Shown here: in pieces, positions 9,869 through 21,057 of the stretch
Numbering within the stretch: position 1 is the stretch's first letter
Layout: every line of letters begins with the position of its first letter
Assembly (NCBI RefSeq): GCF_000003815.2
Contig: NC_049991.1
Coordinates: forward strand, 13,245,133 to 13,309,132
Source of the DNA: Branchiostoma floridae
Taxonomy: Eukaryota > Chordata > Leptocardii > Amphioxiformes > Branchiostomatidae
Direction of reading: 5' to 3'
Length of the DNA: 64,000 nucleotides
Notes under the pieces: generated by a model
The model's database searches: none
Told to the model about the DNA's origin: nothing
The model's input: only the letters and a program-made list of their open reading frames with translations
Position numbers and translations under genes: made by a program

Positions 9869-12826
9869 ATGTTTTACAAGACCCTCTTGGTTGTCTTCGT
9901 CGCACACCTCTGTAGAGGGCAACAACTTGCAGACGAGGCTACGCGGCACAGTGTAATAGTAACCTTCGCTGGATCATCCACATCTGAGGTAAGTTCGTTG
10001 CTTTAACATCGTCGAATAAAAAATCAGGAAAAGATTTTGACAACCGACAATTCTTTAAGCTTAAGTTTAGACTTTGTCTATTGGACTGTTATCAGCGTAT
10101 GTACTCAGTGATAACATAAACGCTACAAAGCACCTTGCAGTTATCACAACTTGAATGATACTTTTGAATGTTGTATGAACTGTCTTTGATATTATATTTC
10201 CCTGCTATATTTTCATGGTTTCTTGTATCTAACTGGTAGACACTGTTTCTTTCCAGATAAATGCAAATTCAACCGCCTTGAAAGAAGTCATCGTAAACGA
10301 AACCAACAAACTGTGTCAACAAGATGATCACAAAGCGAAGTGCTGCAAGGACATAAAGTACACAGAGTGAGTATATTTATTTTATTTAACGTTTTCTTAG
10401 TATTACTATCGTATGGGAAGAAAACATGAAGTAAAGATTCTATTGTTGTAGAATAAATACTTTCAGGGAAAAAAGACTCCAGTATCTTAACGAAAATCCT
10501 ACACGTCATTCACAGAAGATCCCCGGTAAAGGTGTATGTTGATGGAAAAGCCGTCTGCTTAACAACCATGACGTTAGTAAATGTGGTTGTCATAATAGAA
10601 CCTTGATCGTTACAATGGTATGGCTCAAATTCCATATCCCAGCGTCAGTTATAATTGACATATATTTAGCCTTGCGTGCGAATTGGCAGGGTCCGATTCA
10701 AAGACGTTTAATTATTGCAGAACCATAGGGTTTTTACACCTCAACGCAAATATTTACTTCAGATTTACACATTCCAAGGGACATGAAAAATATTCTAGAT
10801 ACATGTTTCTTGGTTCAGTTACGGTTAATTGCCCCAATAGTAACATTCAAAGACTTATATTCACAGAATATAGATGGAATACGAAATGGTGTATCTTTGT
10901 GGTCACATCGAAAGCTTGTTCAGTTCCTGGTTCTAGAGTGGTCCAATAAACATCATGCCATTTGTTTCTCATACATTTTGTCCTTCTTATCTACTTATAG
11001 GCTGGGAAGTGGAGACATCATCGTCCCAGGAACGAATCTGACGGCAGAGGACTACATTCGTTTTCTATCTGTGGCAGGAGACTCTTCAGCTAACACAACT
11101 AGCAGTGTCAAGTGAGTATTGTGTATGATGCTATTGACGACGTCTAAGAAAGTGAACTGAATTGGAATTTCAAAGCAGTAGCTTCTCCTTCGTACTTTTA
11201 AGTAAAAGGATCACGGATGTATGGATTTGTCCCCCTGTTTTGCTTTGTTGTAGACACGTCCAGGGTACGGCTTCCTAATAACAACTGTTGTATTTTTATG
11301 GACATAACTAACGAAATAACATTTATTTCCCATTATAGAGTGACGCTTGCCATCGTTGTGCCACAGGAAGCCGATGAGAATGACCTGTGCCTCGTAGAAA
11401 CACCCAGCCGCAAGAGGAGAAGTACTGCAGAAGACGTGTTCTTGAGAAGGAAAAGGCACAGCGTCACCACAGCTGCCCCCACTGCCGCACCGAACTATAT
11501 CTATCTGGATCCTGACCTGGTCAAGCTGCTGCTGAACTCCAACAGCTTCAGAGCTGCTGTGAACGTAAGCATGTGCCTTTAATGTGTTGAATATATCCTA
11601 TGATTTTCAATACCAACGATGACGAATCTCATGAAAAATTTACAATAGTGTTGTTGGCATTCGGCGTACAAAGAGACGACTAGGCCACCTAGGAATATCC
11701 GCATAACAATTGGATGTATAGTGTTACTGTCCCAAAGCAACAGTGTGCCAGTCAGCACTTAAATAACAAAAGCTACTGCATATAGCGATGATATGATCTA
11801 CATCTCGTTTGGGATAACATTTCTGAGACAGTCTTTGCTCTCAGGACCCCTCAAGGTGGTATCTGGGGCATCGGTGCACTTGGGCATCGGCGGCACGAAT
11901 TTCAGAGATAAAGAACGAATTTTCTTACGTTTTGTGTCCTTTGTTGTCGATCGTCCAAGTCATACTCTTAAGTATTACGCAATATCTTAATTAGAAAAAT
12001 ATCGGCGCAAATAACACAACAGTGCCGCAGTAAACGAACCTCGCAGTGCCGCACCGGTACCCCAAGTGCAGTGTGATATCACCTTTAGGTTGATTTTCAA
12101 AATTAGAATGAATGTTGAACCAGACCGCCATTCAGACGCTAATGAAACCACTGTTCTCTTCCCACAGTCCCGGCTCGGTCTCATCTCAGCCTCAGTCGTC
12201 AAGTCTGATGAGAAGAACTGCACCTTTGAAGACGACATCCAGCCGTGGGTCATTGCCCTCATCACCATCGCCTCCTTCCTCCTTCTCCTGCTGCTGGCTG
12301 CCACTATCATGATGTGTCACAATGGGTGCGTCAGATCTATCTCTCTATTATATATTATAATTTTAAACTGTACATTCGTACACAAAATAAAGCGCTTACC
12401 AACAAGCTTTCAGTCCTCTGATGCTTGCCAAGTTGAAATGGTCCTCCAAAGCCTATTTTATGTCGTTGATTTCAAAACTGTATGTTATATATGTTGTAAG
12501 GACTGTATTGTATTCATGCATGAATTTTATTCCCGGTTAAAACTTTATTCTTAAAGTACTAGATGACTCATATATTTTCTTGAAATTACAGTCCTTATAC
12601 GACTTTATGCTATCTATACAAGCGAAGTACTAATAAACCACCCCGTTCTTGTCGTTACAGATCAAAGAATAGCCCCTATTCCAAAGGGTCGATGGGGTCA
12701 CTCATAAGAGTGTCACCAGGTCCAGAACAAGCAGGGACTTCATACGGAACATACAACCGTGTAATCACTCCGACTTCATACGGAACATACAACCGCCCGA
12801 TCACTCCAAAACTGGCCTTTACTTAG
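9869..12826 (+). CDS. Paralogue 1: type I membrane protein with tandem furin-type sites (296 aa)
   Basis: Six exons: 9869-9988, 10257-10366, 11001-11111, 11339-11564, 12168-12325, 12661-12826. Their sum is 891 nt, an intact frame with intron phases 0-2-2-0-2. The ATG was chosen because it opens a signal peptide (MFYKTLLVVFVAHLC) at the same place as in paralogue 2. The ectodomain has conserved cysteines (one, then CC, then C131), N-glycosylation sequons, and two basic motifs: RKRR at 138-141 and RRKR at 150-153. After these come a short Thr/Ala/Pro linker, the family motif YLDPDLVKLLLNSNSFR, one more cysteine and a transmembrane helix (about 217-239). The tail carries a perfect-length internal duplication, TSYGTYNR(V/P)ITP twice. 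I do not recognise the family; a SEA-like fold is possible. Role at the cell surface is inferred only from topology. Confidence 0.88.
12737..12808 (+). repeat. 36-nt tandem duplication in the cytoplasmic tail of paralogue 1
   Basis: Units 12737-12772 and 12773-12808 differ at only a few bases and encode TSYGTYNRVITP and TSYGTYNRPITP. The unit adds two tyrosines per copy to the tail and is absent from the two other paralogues. Confidence 0.9.
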
Positions 12827-15608
12827 AAGTAGGGCACAGGGCGCTGTTCATTCAGCTACAGTTCGCCATCTAGTGCCATTTCAATGTCATTCACATTCGG
12901 AAGGAATATCCGGGAACAACCATAACAACCGAATTGATTTCTGAAATATTATATTGAAAAACTACATATTACAGTATCTGTTTGGCGCAGAAGAAATCAT
13001 CCTACCTCACATGGCCTAGGTGGACAAATAAGTCATTATGATTCAAGACCAATCCAATGTTTAAACTTGCCACACTTACATGTGTCATGACAACAGAAGT
13101 CAGGTATCCTGTAGTTCCATCTGTCTCTCTAGGCACGTAGGATTTGCAGCGCCTACCTTTTCGACAAAACGTCTCACTGCCCCACGACATTGAACTTGAA
13201 GCACATATGTTGTGAATGAAGTTATCTGTTCTCCATATCGCCAGACATTTATGTTGAGTTGCATCATTCCTTCCATTGCTATCACATGTAAGGTATCTTC
13301 GTTGTTTAAGTTTTGCTGGTACGTGTACTAGAAACGATAGTGTAGTTACGTACAGCCGTAAACAGTAGATACTAATATAACATTTGTACATGCGGTAAGC
13401 GGAGAATAACATTGTACTACTTTTGTATCATTTCATTGCTGGAAGTACGAAGAAGTGAATATGGATAAAATGTATGAGGTGTAAACCACACGGTTACATG
13501 GCTTTTCACGAGGGCATTGTATAGATCAAGAGTTATCGCTTATTTTTGTATCAATTGAGAAATAAAGCCTCTCAACACTGTCATTTGACTGTTAGCAGCT
13601 TTCAATGTTTGCCATTGAATGGCGATGTTGTCACCGCTTGCATTTGATGTTTGACGTCAATAAAGGATGCATGAACAGCCGTATCTAAATAAGTGCCTCT
13701 TGTACTATTTTACTATTCTTTTTAAGGACCTGGTAGTCCCCATGACTCCTACGACAATGCGTTAGTTACCGTTGGAACATTCATGTCTGAAAGATTAAGA
13801 GTTGCCAATATCAGTGATAACATACAGCTACCCAGGATGATATCCTGTAATGATGGCTTAACGTTTTGCGGCAAAATGATAAAGTTGAAGCGTTTTAAGT
13901 TTACCTAGCTAGCTTTACACGTTTTCGTCCAGCCAATTACTAAACATATGAATGCAAAGCTTACTGTATCTGTTGTTTCTTCGGGTTATCATAAATTAAG
14001 TATGATATAGAGAAACGCACTTAGAATTGATATAACAATAAACAACAAAGTTTATTGGAAATTCTTGCCCGAAGGTGACAAGTGACAAAAAGATTAATTA
14101 TTCCGATGCGAAAATTTGTTTCTATATTATTTATCTTCAAATCTACGTAACAGATGAACAAATTCAATTTCGTTTTCTCCCTCAATGCCAACCTTAAATA
14201 TTAGGCTGTTTTGACAAGATCTTATGCAGTGGATGTAAGACTTTTGTGATAGAAAGAGAACCAATCAATAAGGAAGATTTATTTGACTCTAGATTTGGAA
14301 AGATGTTTTTCAATATTCGCTTCATTGGCGAATAATGCCTTAAGATATGTGTTAGGGTGTGACGCAGATGAGTTTGAATAACAAATCAAAACAACTATTG
14401 TATGTCGTCCATAGAGACCGTGTTTCTGCGGTCAGTACAATAACAACGATATCACGCAAACCCTTTGTACTTAACAAGCCACCTGCGGTCATCAATAAGT
14501 CCCTATAGCCTGTAGAGATACATATCCTGTTCTTCAGCAACAATGTATTTTCAAAGACATCATTTGCATTAATTGAAGGTTTAGAACCAGTTTCATCAGG
14601 TAATTCCAATTGGGAACCGTTTTTATGAATTTTTATTAAGAGATAAACTGCTCTACATCTCAAAATTTGGAATCGCCAGAATTTTCGATTGAATCAAGTT
14701 GAGAACAGATTATCTCTTCAAATTTTAATTCGAAAACTCAGGTGAATGTTGATGCTTTGATGAATAGTGCTGATAGTATCAGTCTTATTTTTCAAATAAA
14801 AATGATGAATATATTTTTTGTCGTTTTTGTCCGAGATTTGCAATGCATACGTGATCACATGAACTGTAATGACCAATTTATTCATTTATGAATTCTCAGG
14901 GCGGTCCCTTCAGTTAACTTGACTGATTTCGAAGTTAGCTCTTACAAAATAATATGGTGATGTTTTGTTTGCAGAGAAGGATCATGTCCATGAGATATCA
15001 AATCATGTGGCTGTTTTGAACAATAACGTGTTTTCGGGTGACGGCAAACAGCATTAGAGGCAATCTACAAGAGATTTGGGTCCTGGGGGACGTTTATTGC
15101 GTGCTTCAGCAGATTCTATAACAACGGGTGCAAACGTTCCTATTCAACGAGCTATCAAGGCAACAAAGGGATTCTTGTTCCTACAAACAGGATTATCATT
15201 GGATACGACACAAACACAAAACGAACAAAACATTTGTTTAATGCATTGAGACGGTTGTCGACTTGATATTGACAGGGATCGTGCGCTGATATGCAGAATA
15301 GATTGTCAAGGGCACTCTGACATGTACCGATCCAGGTAACTATCAACAAAAGGCGTAGCGTAGCAGCGGAGCTGTTAAAGTAGAGATGGTCTCCGCAGAT
15401 ACCAAAGATACATACAGGGATTTAAAGTCCATTGTGTGTGTTAGTGCCCCAGATTACATCTGTCTCTCAGCTTGGGCTCAAGAGCACTGAGAGATATTTC
15501 CTACCCGAGCGTGTTTTTCACCAAAAACTTTTCACAAAGTTCGAATATTGCTGTTTCGTTTTGTGAAGGAGGCGTGCTTTGTTTGGATCTCGGTTTTGTC
15601 ACGGAACG
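12827..15608. other. Intergenic: probable 3' UTR of paralogue 1, then AT-rich spacer
   Basis: The first ~750 bases are likely 3' UTR, ending near the AATAAA at 13561-13566. The rest is AT-rich with short chance frames on both strands; none has domain-like content or an exon pattern I trust. The final part before 15609 should hold the promoter of paralogue 2, but no clear core element is seen. Confidence 0.45.
13561..13566 (+). terminator. Candidate polyadenylation signal for paralogue 1
   Basis: AATAAA, 735 nt after the TAG stop, in an otherwise non-coding stretch. A second copy lies near 13660. Placement is by position only. Confidence 0.35.
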
Positions 15609-18086
15609 ATGTTTTCCAAGGCCCTCTTGCTAGTGTTTTGTGCACACGTCTGTGTCTCGGTGGAAATTCCCAAGGATAATGAGAAGAAGAGCGTTTACGT
15701 CAACTTTGCTGGCGCCGGCACCTCAACGGTAAGTGTTCTTCTCATCGTTTTAAGTACTGTAAAGGACGGACTCTTGTACATTGTAGAAAGAAATTAAACT
15801 TAGCTATAAAACTATACGTTTTTGTTAGAAATTGTGTTTATTATTATCATTCTGGTGATCCTATGAATTCATTCTCATTCAATTTTATTTACTGTTACGA
15901 TTATGCTACATTATGCTTGTAGTGAAATGTTCTACATGTAAACATGTTTCCTTGTTTACATATGACATATATGTCTATCATGATCATATTTTTATCGTAA
16001 AATATGTTATTTTTTGCAGATTCAGACAAACATATCAGACATAAAAACGCTCGTAAGGGACGAAGCGAACATCTTCTGCAATGCTACCGACTACAAGAAA
16101 AAATGCTGTAAGGACACCAAATATGAATCGTAAGTACACTTTACCACGAAGCTTTACAAGAGCATAGGATACATTCGACATTAGATGCTCATATCTTCAA
16201 GTTCGGAACGTTGAATATATCGAGGTCGTAGACTGCATAACTCTTAAATTAACCTATCTTTCTACTACAATGTAGCTTTTCATCTAAAATAGTTCCAAAG
16301 ATTCAACACAATCTTGCAAAATCTGAGGCTGCTCTTCGAACAAAACCTTCCTGACGAAACATATTATTATTATGTCGACACAACCTGTCCTCAAAAACTG
16401 TTTGTTTTCAGTTGCTACGGCTTTGTCAATTCTGAGGAATATTAAAAGTCATTCTTTGTTCCTTGTGTCACAAAAGACAATGTCCGTGCGTGTTGAATTA
16501 TGGAGCATACGTCAGAGCGAGTTATTGAGTTGTGGATGAACTTATTCATCTCCATGTGATGGTTATAAAGCTACGTGCACAAGAACAATGAACATTGTAG
16601 ACATTTCCTCAATGCCAGGGTTCAATGCGTCTGAATCATTTATGAGGGCTTTATACATGCAATGAAGAATTGTTTTCCTTATCCCCTAATGTTAATAGAT
16701 GAACACAAAGTTTATGAGTACAATCATGAAAGTTACGCTCAGTGCACGTTAACTGTCGTCCAACTTAACGTATCCGTTTTGAATTGCAGCCTTGGTAACG
16801 GGCCGATGATCGTGGCTGACAACCATTCCGCCGAAGAATATGTGTTCTTCTTGCACACGGACGGCGATGTCAACGCCAGTGCAGACAGCAACGTCAGGTA
16901 ATCATTCCGCTCTAGAAAGCAATTAAAAACTTAAGCAAGAATGTGCGTACGTTGTGTGATAAAGTTCTTTGTTTCCTTGAGCAGTTTATAAGCTTGATTT
17001 TGTTGAAAGCTAGTATTTTCTCTCCTTTGAGTCGTGTTGCTTGCGAGTAATGAGACACAGGAACTCATCATCATCATCATCACCACCATCATCACCATCA
17101 TTTCCTTCCACACCTTCCACAGGATCGAGGTCGCCATCTTAGTGCCCCAGGAGCACCATGACAACGAGCTGTGTGTGCTGGAGGATCACGCCCGCAGGAG
17201 GCGGAGTGTGGAGGCAGTCATCCCCCACAGGATGAAGAGACACCCCCACAGCACGGAGAGCCCCACCCCGGCCCCCAGCTCCGTGTACCTGGACCCGGAC
17301 ATCACCAAGGCTATCCTGCAGTCAAACAGATTCCGAACTCAAGCCGCTGCCGTGAGTGTCTTTACTAACCGCAAAGGTTGCCTTATACCCCCCTCATATT
17401 AGGCGAAAATCGATCGAACGACGAGTCTGCGAGCTCTAAATTACGAGGAGGCATGACCCTGCTGCCGACGAAGAAATGGCAGAGTTCCCCCCTTCCCGTC
17501 AGGGTAATGCCTCCTCGTAATTTAGATTTCGCAGACTCGTCGTCCGATCGATTTTCGCCTAATGTGAGGGGGGTATAAAGACAATCCCAAGTAGATCTGC
17601 AAAAGCTGCATATATTGAACCTTTAAGTCATGCTACTAGAATGTGTTAAAGTAACGTTGGTGTTTTGGATACTCAAATTTTCTTCCAAGACAACGTATTC
17701 AAAGGAATTGGTCTAACAGTCCACTGTATTCATACTTTTGTTTTGCACCTGTCCACTTTCAGAGCGGGTTTTACGTCGGCGAGGTGTCCAGGGCGGACGG
17801 GTTTGACAGCCCCTGCCGAGATGGTAAAAGAGACGATGACGTCCCGTTCCAGCCGTGGCTGATTGCTCTGCTGACCATCATGTTCTTCCTACTCCTAATC
17901 CTGTTCGCAGCAACCATCATAATGTGCTGCAACAGGTCAGTTCGTTAGTCATCAATTCTTAGGCGCTGTCAATGGTTGTCGTCTTTCCTTTCCATTCTCT
18001 CTCTTGTATCTTTGTATATAATCTCTCTCTCCCTCTCTCTCTCTCTCTATATATATATATATTTATATATATATGTGTGTGTGTAT

Positions 18087-18121
<35 letters not shown>

Positions 18122-18393
18122 CATATATATAAATATATATGTATAACTTTCTCTCTATATAGAGATGAATAGATAGATAGATAGATAGGTATATTCAAGA
18201 GAAAGAGAGAGAGAGATTGCTTTAAACCCAGTTTGAGACTGTTAATTACGTGATGCGCTTTGACTTACATAAAGCCAGATATAGCTCTTGCTTGATGATA
18301 TATGGTGACGTTTTGTCCCTTATTGTCTCTTCTAGGAAGAAGACCAAAGGCTACTCCAAGGAACTGATGGGATCGAGAGTAATTCCACAGTAA
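15609..18393 (+). CDS. Paralogue 2: type I membrane protein with tandem furin-type sites (265 aa)
   Basis: Six exons: 15609-15728, 16020-16129, 16790-16897, 17123-17351, 17763-17935, 18336-18393, total 798 nt, phases 0-2-2-0-2 as in paralogue 1. Exon 1 (120 nt) and exon 2 (110 nt) have exactly the same lengths as in paralogue 1. The signal peptide is MFSKALLLVFCAHVCVS. Conserved ectodomain features are VYVNFAG, IFC, KKKCCKD, AEEYVFFL, VEVAILVPQE-like strand and C130. Basic motifs are RRRR at 137-140 and RMKR at 149-152, followed by a Pro/Ser/Thr linker, YLDPDITKAILQSNRFR, a stalk cysteine and a transmembrane helix (about 222-245) ending in CC. The short tail (KGYSKELMGSRVIPQ) matches the YS-K...R-V-x-P pattern of its neighbours. 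Function unknown. Confidence 0.88.
17066..17101. repeat. (CAT)n trinucleotide tract in paralogue 2 intron 3
   Basis: Short CAT/CAC-rich tract ending about 20 bases upstream of the exon 4 acceptor. Confidence 0.85.
17383..17578. mobile_element. Hairpin MITE (~196 bp) in intron 4 of paralogue 2
   Basis: The ends TTATACCCCCCTCA and its near reverse complement, plus about 70 bp of further inverted complementarity (CGAAAATCGATCG, ACGAGTCTGCGA, AATTACGAGGAGGCAT), leave a loop of only ~45 bp. It begins 32 bp after the exon 4 donor. No coding capacity. The TTATA at each end could include a TTA or TA target duplication. Confidence 0.8.
18046..18208. repeat. Mixed simple repeats: CT, TA, GT/CA, GATA and GA tracts
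   Basis: Consecutive dinucleotide and tetranucleotide tracts in intron 5 of paralogue 2, partly self-complementary (GTGTGT next to CACACA). Confidence 0.9.
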
Positions 18394-19004
18394 AGTGGGG
18401 TCTTCAGCAGTTGGTCCAGTAGCAGTGCCTTCTGTATAACCTTAGAGACTCGGAGGACAGCCAAGGAAACTTGTCTTTCTATTTCACTTCAGTAATCTGT
18501 ATAATTTGCCATCTTAGTATCATAAAATCATGGGGTGTATAACAGTAATGCGAGAACAGTGTGAAAGATACAACTTAAGGCATGTCAGCTAAAATTAAAG
18601 GTTTAAGGATTTACAAAAACCTATCCTTTGTTGTATGGAGATCACGTGGGGTTCGACAGATTGGCATCTGAGGAAAGGACGATGAAGAAAGCGAAGGACT
18701 CTAACGGTGTATGTAAACTGGGTGGGCGCTTTGGGACTGATGTTTGATCTGCAATGACCACATGGAGCAGAACTGAATGATACTTAAGCGACCATTCCTT
18801 AAAGAAGAAGGAAGCTTTACCATCTTGGTGTGACTTTGATATTAGGCTGCTGCAAGCTGAATTCCTAGTCATTGAGATCCCATACTTGAAAACAATTTGA
18901 CGCCGTAATATTTCTAATTCTATATTGTATCGGGACATGCACAATAACCAACGTTATCGATTTATCGTGGAGAAATGAGATGAAACGTGAAATGTTATTA
19001 TATA
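18394..19004. other. Intergenic: probable 3' UTR of paralogue 2
   Basis: Non-coding sequence after the TAA stop at 18391-18393. ATTAAA near 18593 is a possible polyadenylation signal. Nothing else recognisable. Confidence 0.4.
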
Positions 19005-20111
19005 TGTCACAGTGGAGATCACGATCCAGGAGAATCGCCGATCCTCCTAGGAGAGATCACGATCGGAGTTTCTCCTAGGAGAATCGCCGATTCTACTAGT
19101 ATAGATTGCGATCGGGATTTCTCCTAGGAGAAACTACAATAGATATAGGAAACAGATCCCGTGTCACTTCTACAATGTTAACTTCACCGAAGACTACCAC
19201 ACTTGAGTCACTTCTGCAACTTTACTCAATGCACACTTTTACTCAATGCTACCTCACTATTGTCACTTCTACAACTATACTCAAGATACCATACTGGTCT
19301 TCTTCTTCTTTCGTGTCATCACTACTGGTGTCACTACAACTATACTAAGGCAACCACACTATCATATAGTATATAGCATCATTTCAACATTACCACATTT
19401 GTGTCTTTCCCAGAACTATACTCAAGGATACAAGGAACTGGCTGGAGGGAGAAATTTGTCCTTATATGTCTTGGGGGCATGCAAACTCTGTTTGACACCT
19501 GTTTGATCACTTTACAATGGTTATTGGTCTTCAAAAGTTGTGAACTGATGCCATACACGTCTGACTAGTGAATGTACTCAATAGGTGTGAAATTGTGAGT
19601 AATATCTTGAAACTCTGCTTGATTTTTTGACACCTGTTTGACAACTTTACAGTTGTTATTGTTCTTCCAAAGCCGTGAAATTTGCATACTGACACATTGT
19701 TTGATCACCTGTTGGTGTCTTTCACATATTATAAGATTTTTGCCACTACTTTAAAAGAAATTACTTTATCAGAAATTACAGAAAACATACTCACATGAAA
19801 TTTACCATGAAAGTGATGCTATATACTATAGTGTACCTTGAGTAAAGTTGCAGAAGTGACTCAAGTGTGATAGTCTTTGGTGAAGTTAACATTGTAGAAG
19901 TGACACAAGTAGGCTTGAGTGTAGTTGGTAATGAGTTAGTAGGTTTGCATTAATACCGAATAAAATCATTGTTTATCAAAAAAATTATTGCTGTTTCATA
20001 CATCCTAGCATCGTTTGAGTTTGGATCGGAGTTTCTCCTAGGAGAAACTCCGATCGCGATCTCTCCTAGGAGGATCGGCAATTCTCCTGGATCGTGATCT
20101 CCACTGTGACA
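19005..20111. mobile_element. Long foldback element (~1.1 kb) between paralogues 2 and 3
   Basis: The left end TGTCACAGTGGAGATCACGA is the reverse complement of the right end at 20092-20111. Complementarity runs further inward: the CCTAGG-centred palindromes TCTCCTAGGAGA recur in both arms (near 19050, 19070, 19120 and 20035, 20065), and 19145-19260 pairs with 19830-19915 (TGTTAACTTCACC, GAGTCACTTCTGCAACTTTA). Flanks share TATA on both sides, suggesting a TA-type target. There is no transposase frame, so it would be non-autonomous. Confidence 0.8.
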
Positions 20112-20329
20112 TATACATACCGAGAGAAATATGTATCAGAATGTTACCTGAAAGTCAATGTGTCTTGTGTGTACGTTTGAATTTTCCAAATATGTTTGAT
20201 ATGTCTACGTATGTAATATCTACGGTAGTAACATGTTAGAATATAAGTGACAACAACACTTTGTTATTGGAACATACAGTTGCTATGGTGATTCACTCGG
20301 CACCAGTGACGCTCCTGTTTACGACGTGC

Positions 20330-20380
20330 TGACGTCATCACACAGTAGCAATCTGATTGGTGAATCATTATGTGCCAATC
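20330..20380. promoter_or_regulatory. Candidate promoter elements upstream of paralogue 3
   Basis: A perfect CRE palindrome TGACGTCA sits at 20330-20337, followed by an inverted CCAAT box (ATTGG near 20355) and a direct CCAAT near 20375. The cluster lies 0.7 kb upstream of the first recognised exon of paralogue 3. Identification is by motif only. Confidence 0.3.
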
Positions 20381-21057
20381 AGTAGTGTAGCCTTTTAGGC
20401 CAGAATGGTTGTTTCATCCGAAGCAACTTTGTTAATAGTACTGTAATTAAACTCTACTGCTTATACGTTATTTGAGTCCAAGTTATACATGACAACGAAG
20501 AAGCAGATTTGTTCTCTACTTGTCCTTATATACTATTTACTTTACCAATATACTTATATATAATATAAGTGATCTAGTTGTTTTCTTTATCTCTTTGTTG
20601 TGCATTTCCTGTGTATTACATCTGTAACATGTAACGGGGACAGAAAATCCTGGATGTATGTATATGACGCACTGATGACGGGAGCAAAGGTGTTTCTTGT
20701 TCATTGTACATGGAATAAACACTATACCTGCTACAAACGGATCTCATTCCATGGTCCTTATTCATCTATCTCCTCATCCGTTTGCGATTGATAGTTAGCA
20801 ATCTCTGTTGTACATATAAAATGAATACTTACGTTGGACGTCCAACAAATAAAACAGTTCCAGTTTGGACACTGAATCACAGCAATCTGTACATGTTAAC
20901 TTTTTATGAATTACATCTTTATGTACAGTTGTACATTCATTGACAATTCTGTCAGGAATAAAAGTGTGCACGCTTGGTGTATTTGTGTCTAAACTTCCCA
21001 AACTCTCACTGATTTTTGTGATAAAGGTGATTATTCTTGTATATCGTTGCTTTGCAG

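Noticed and set aside
9646-9915. Candidate mucin continuation before paralogue 1
   Set aside because: No transmembrane or domain signal; it overlaps the first exon of paralogue 1 in another frame.
13002-13412. Minus-strand 136-residue frame
   Set aside because: Overlaps the likely 3' UTR of paralogue 1; composition is irregular and no family features are seen.
13727-13907. Possible tail exon encoding PHDSYDNALVTV after an acceptor-like TTTTTAAG
   Set aside because: It fits phase 1 only, while paralogue 1's membrane exon ends in phase 2; the rest of the frame has no tail-like character. Too short to exceed chance.
14352-14663. Minus-strand 103-residue frame
   Set aside because: No start context, splice support or recognisable domain, in AT-rich intergenic sequence; probably chance.
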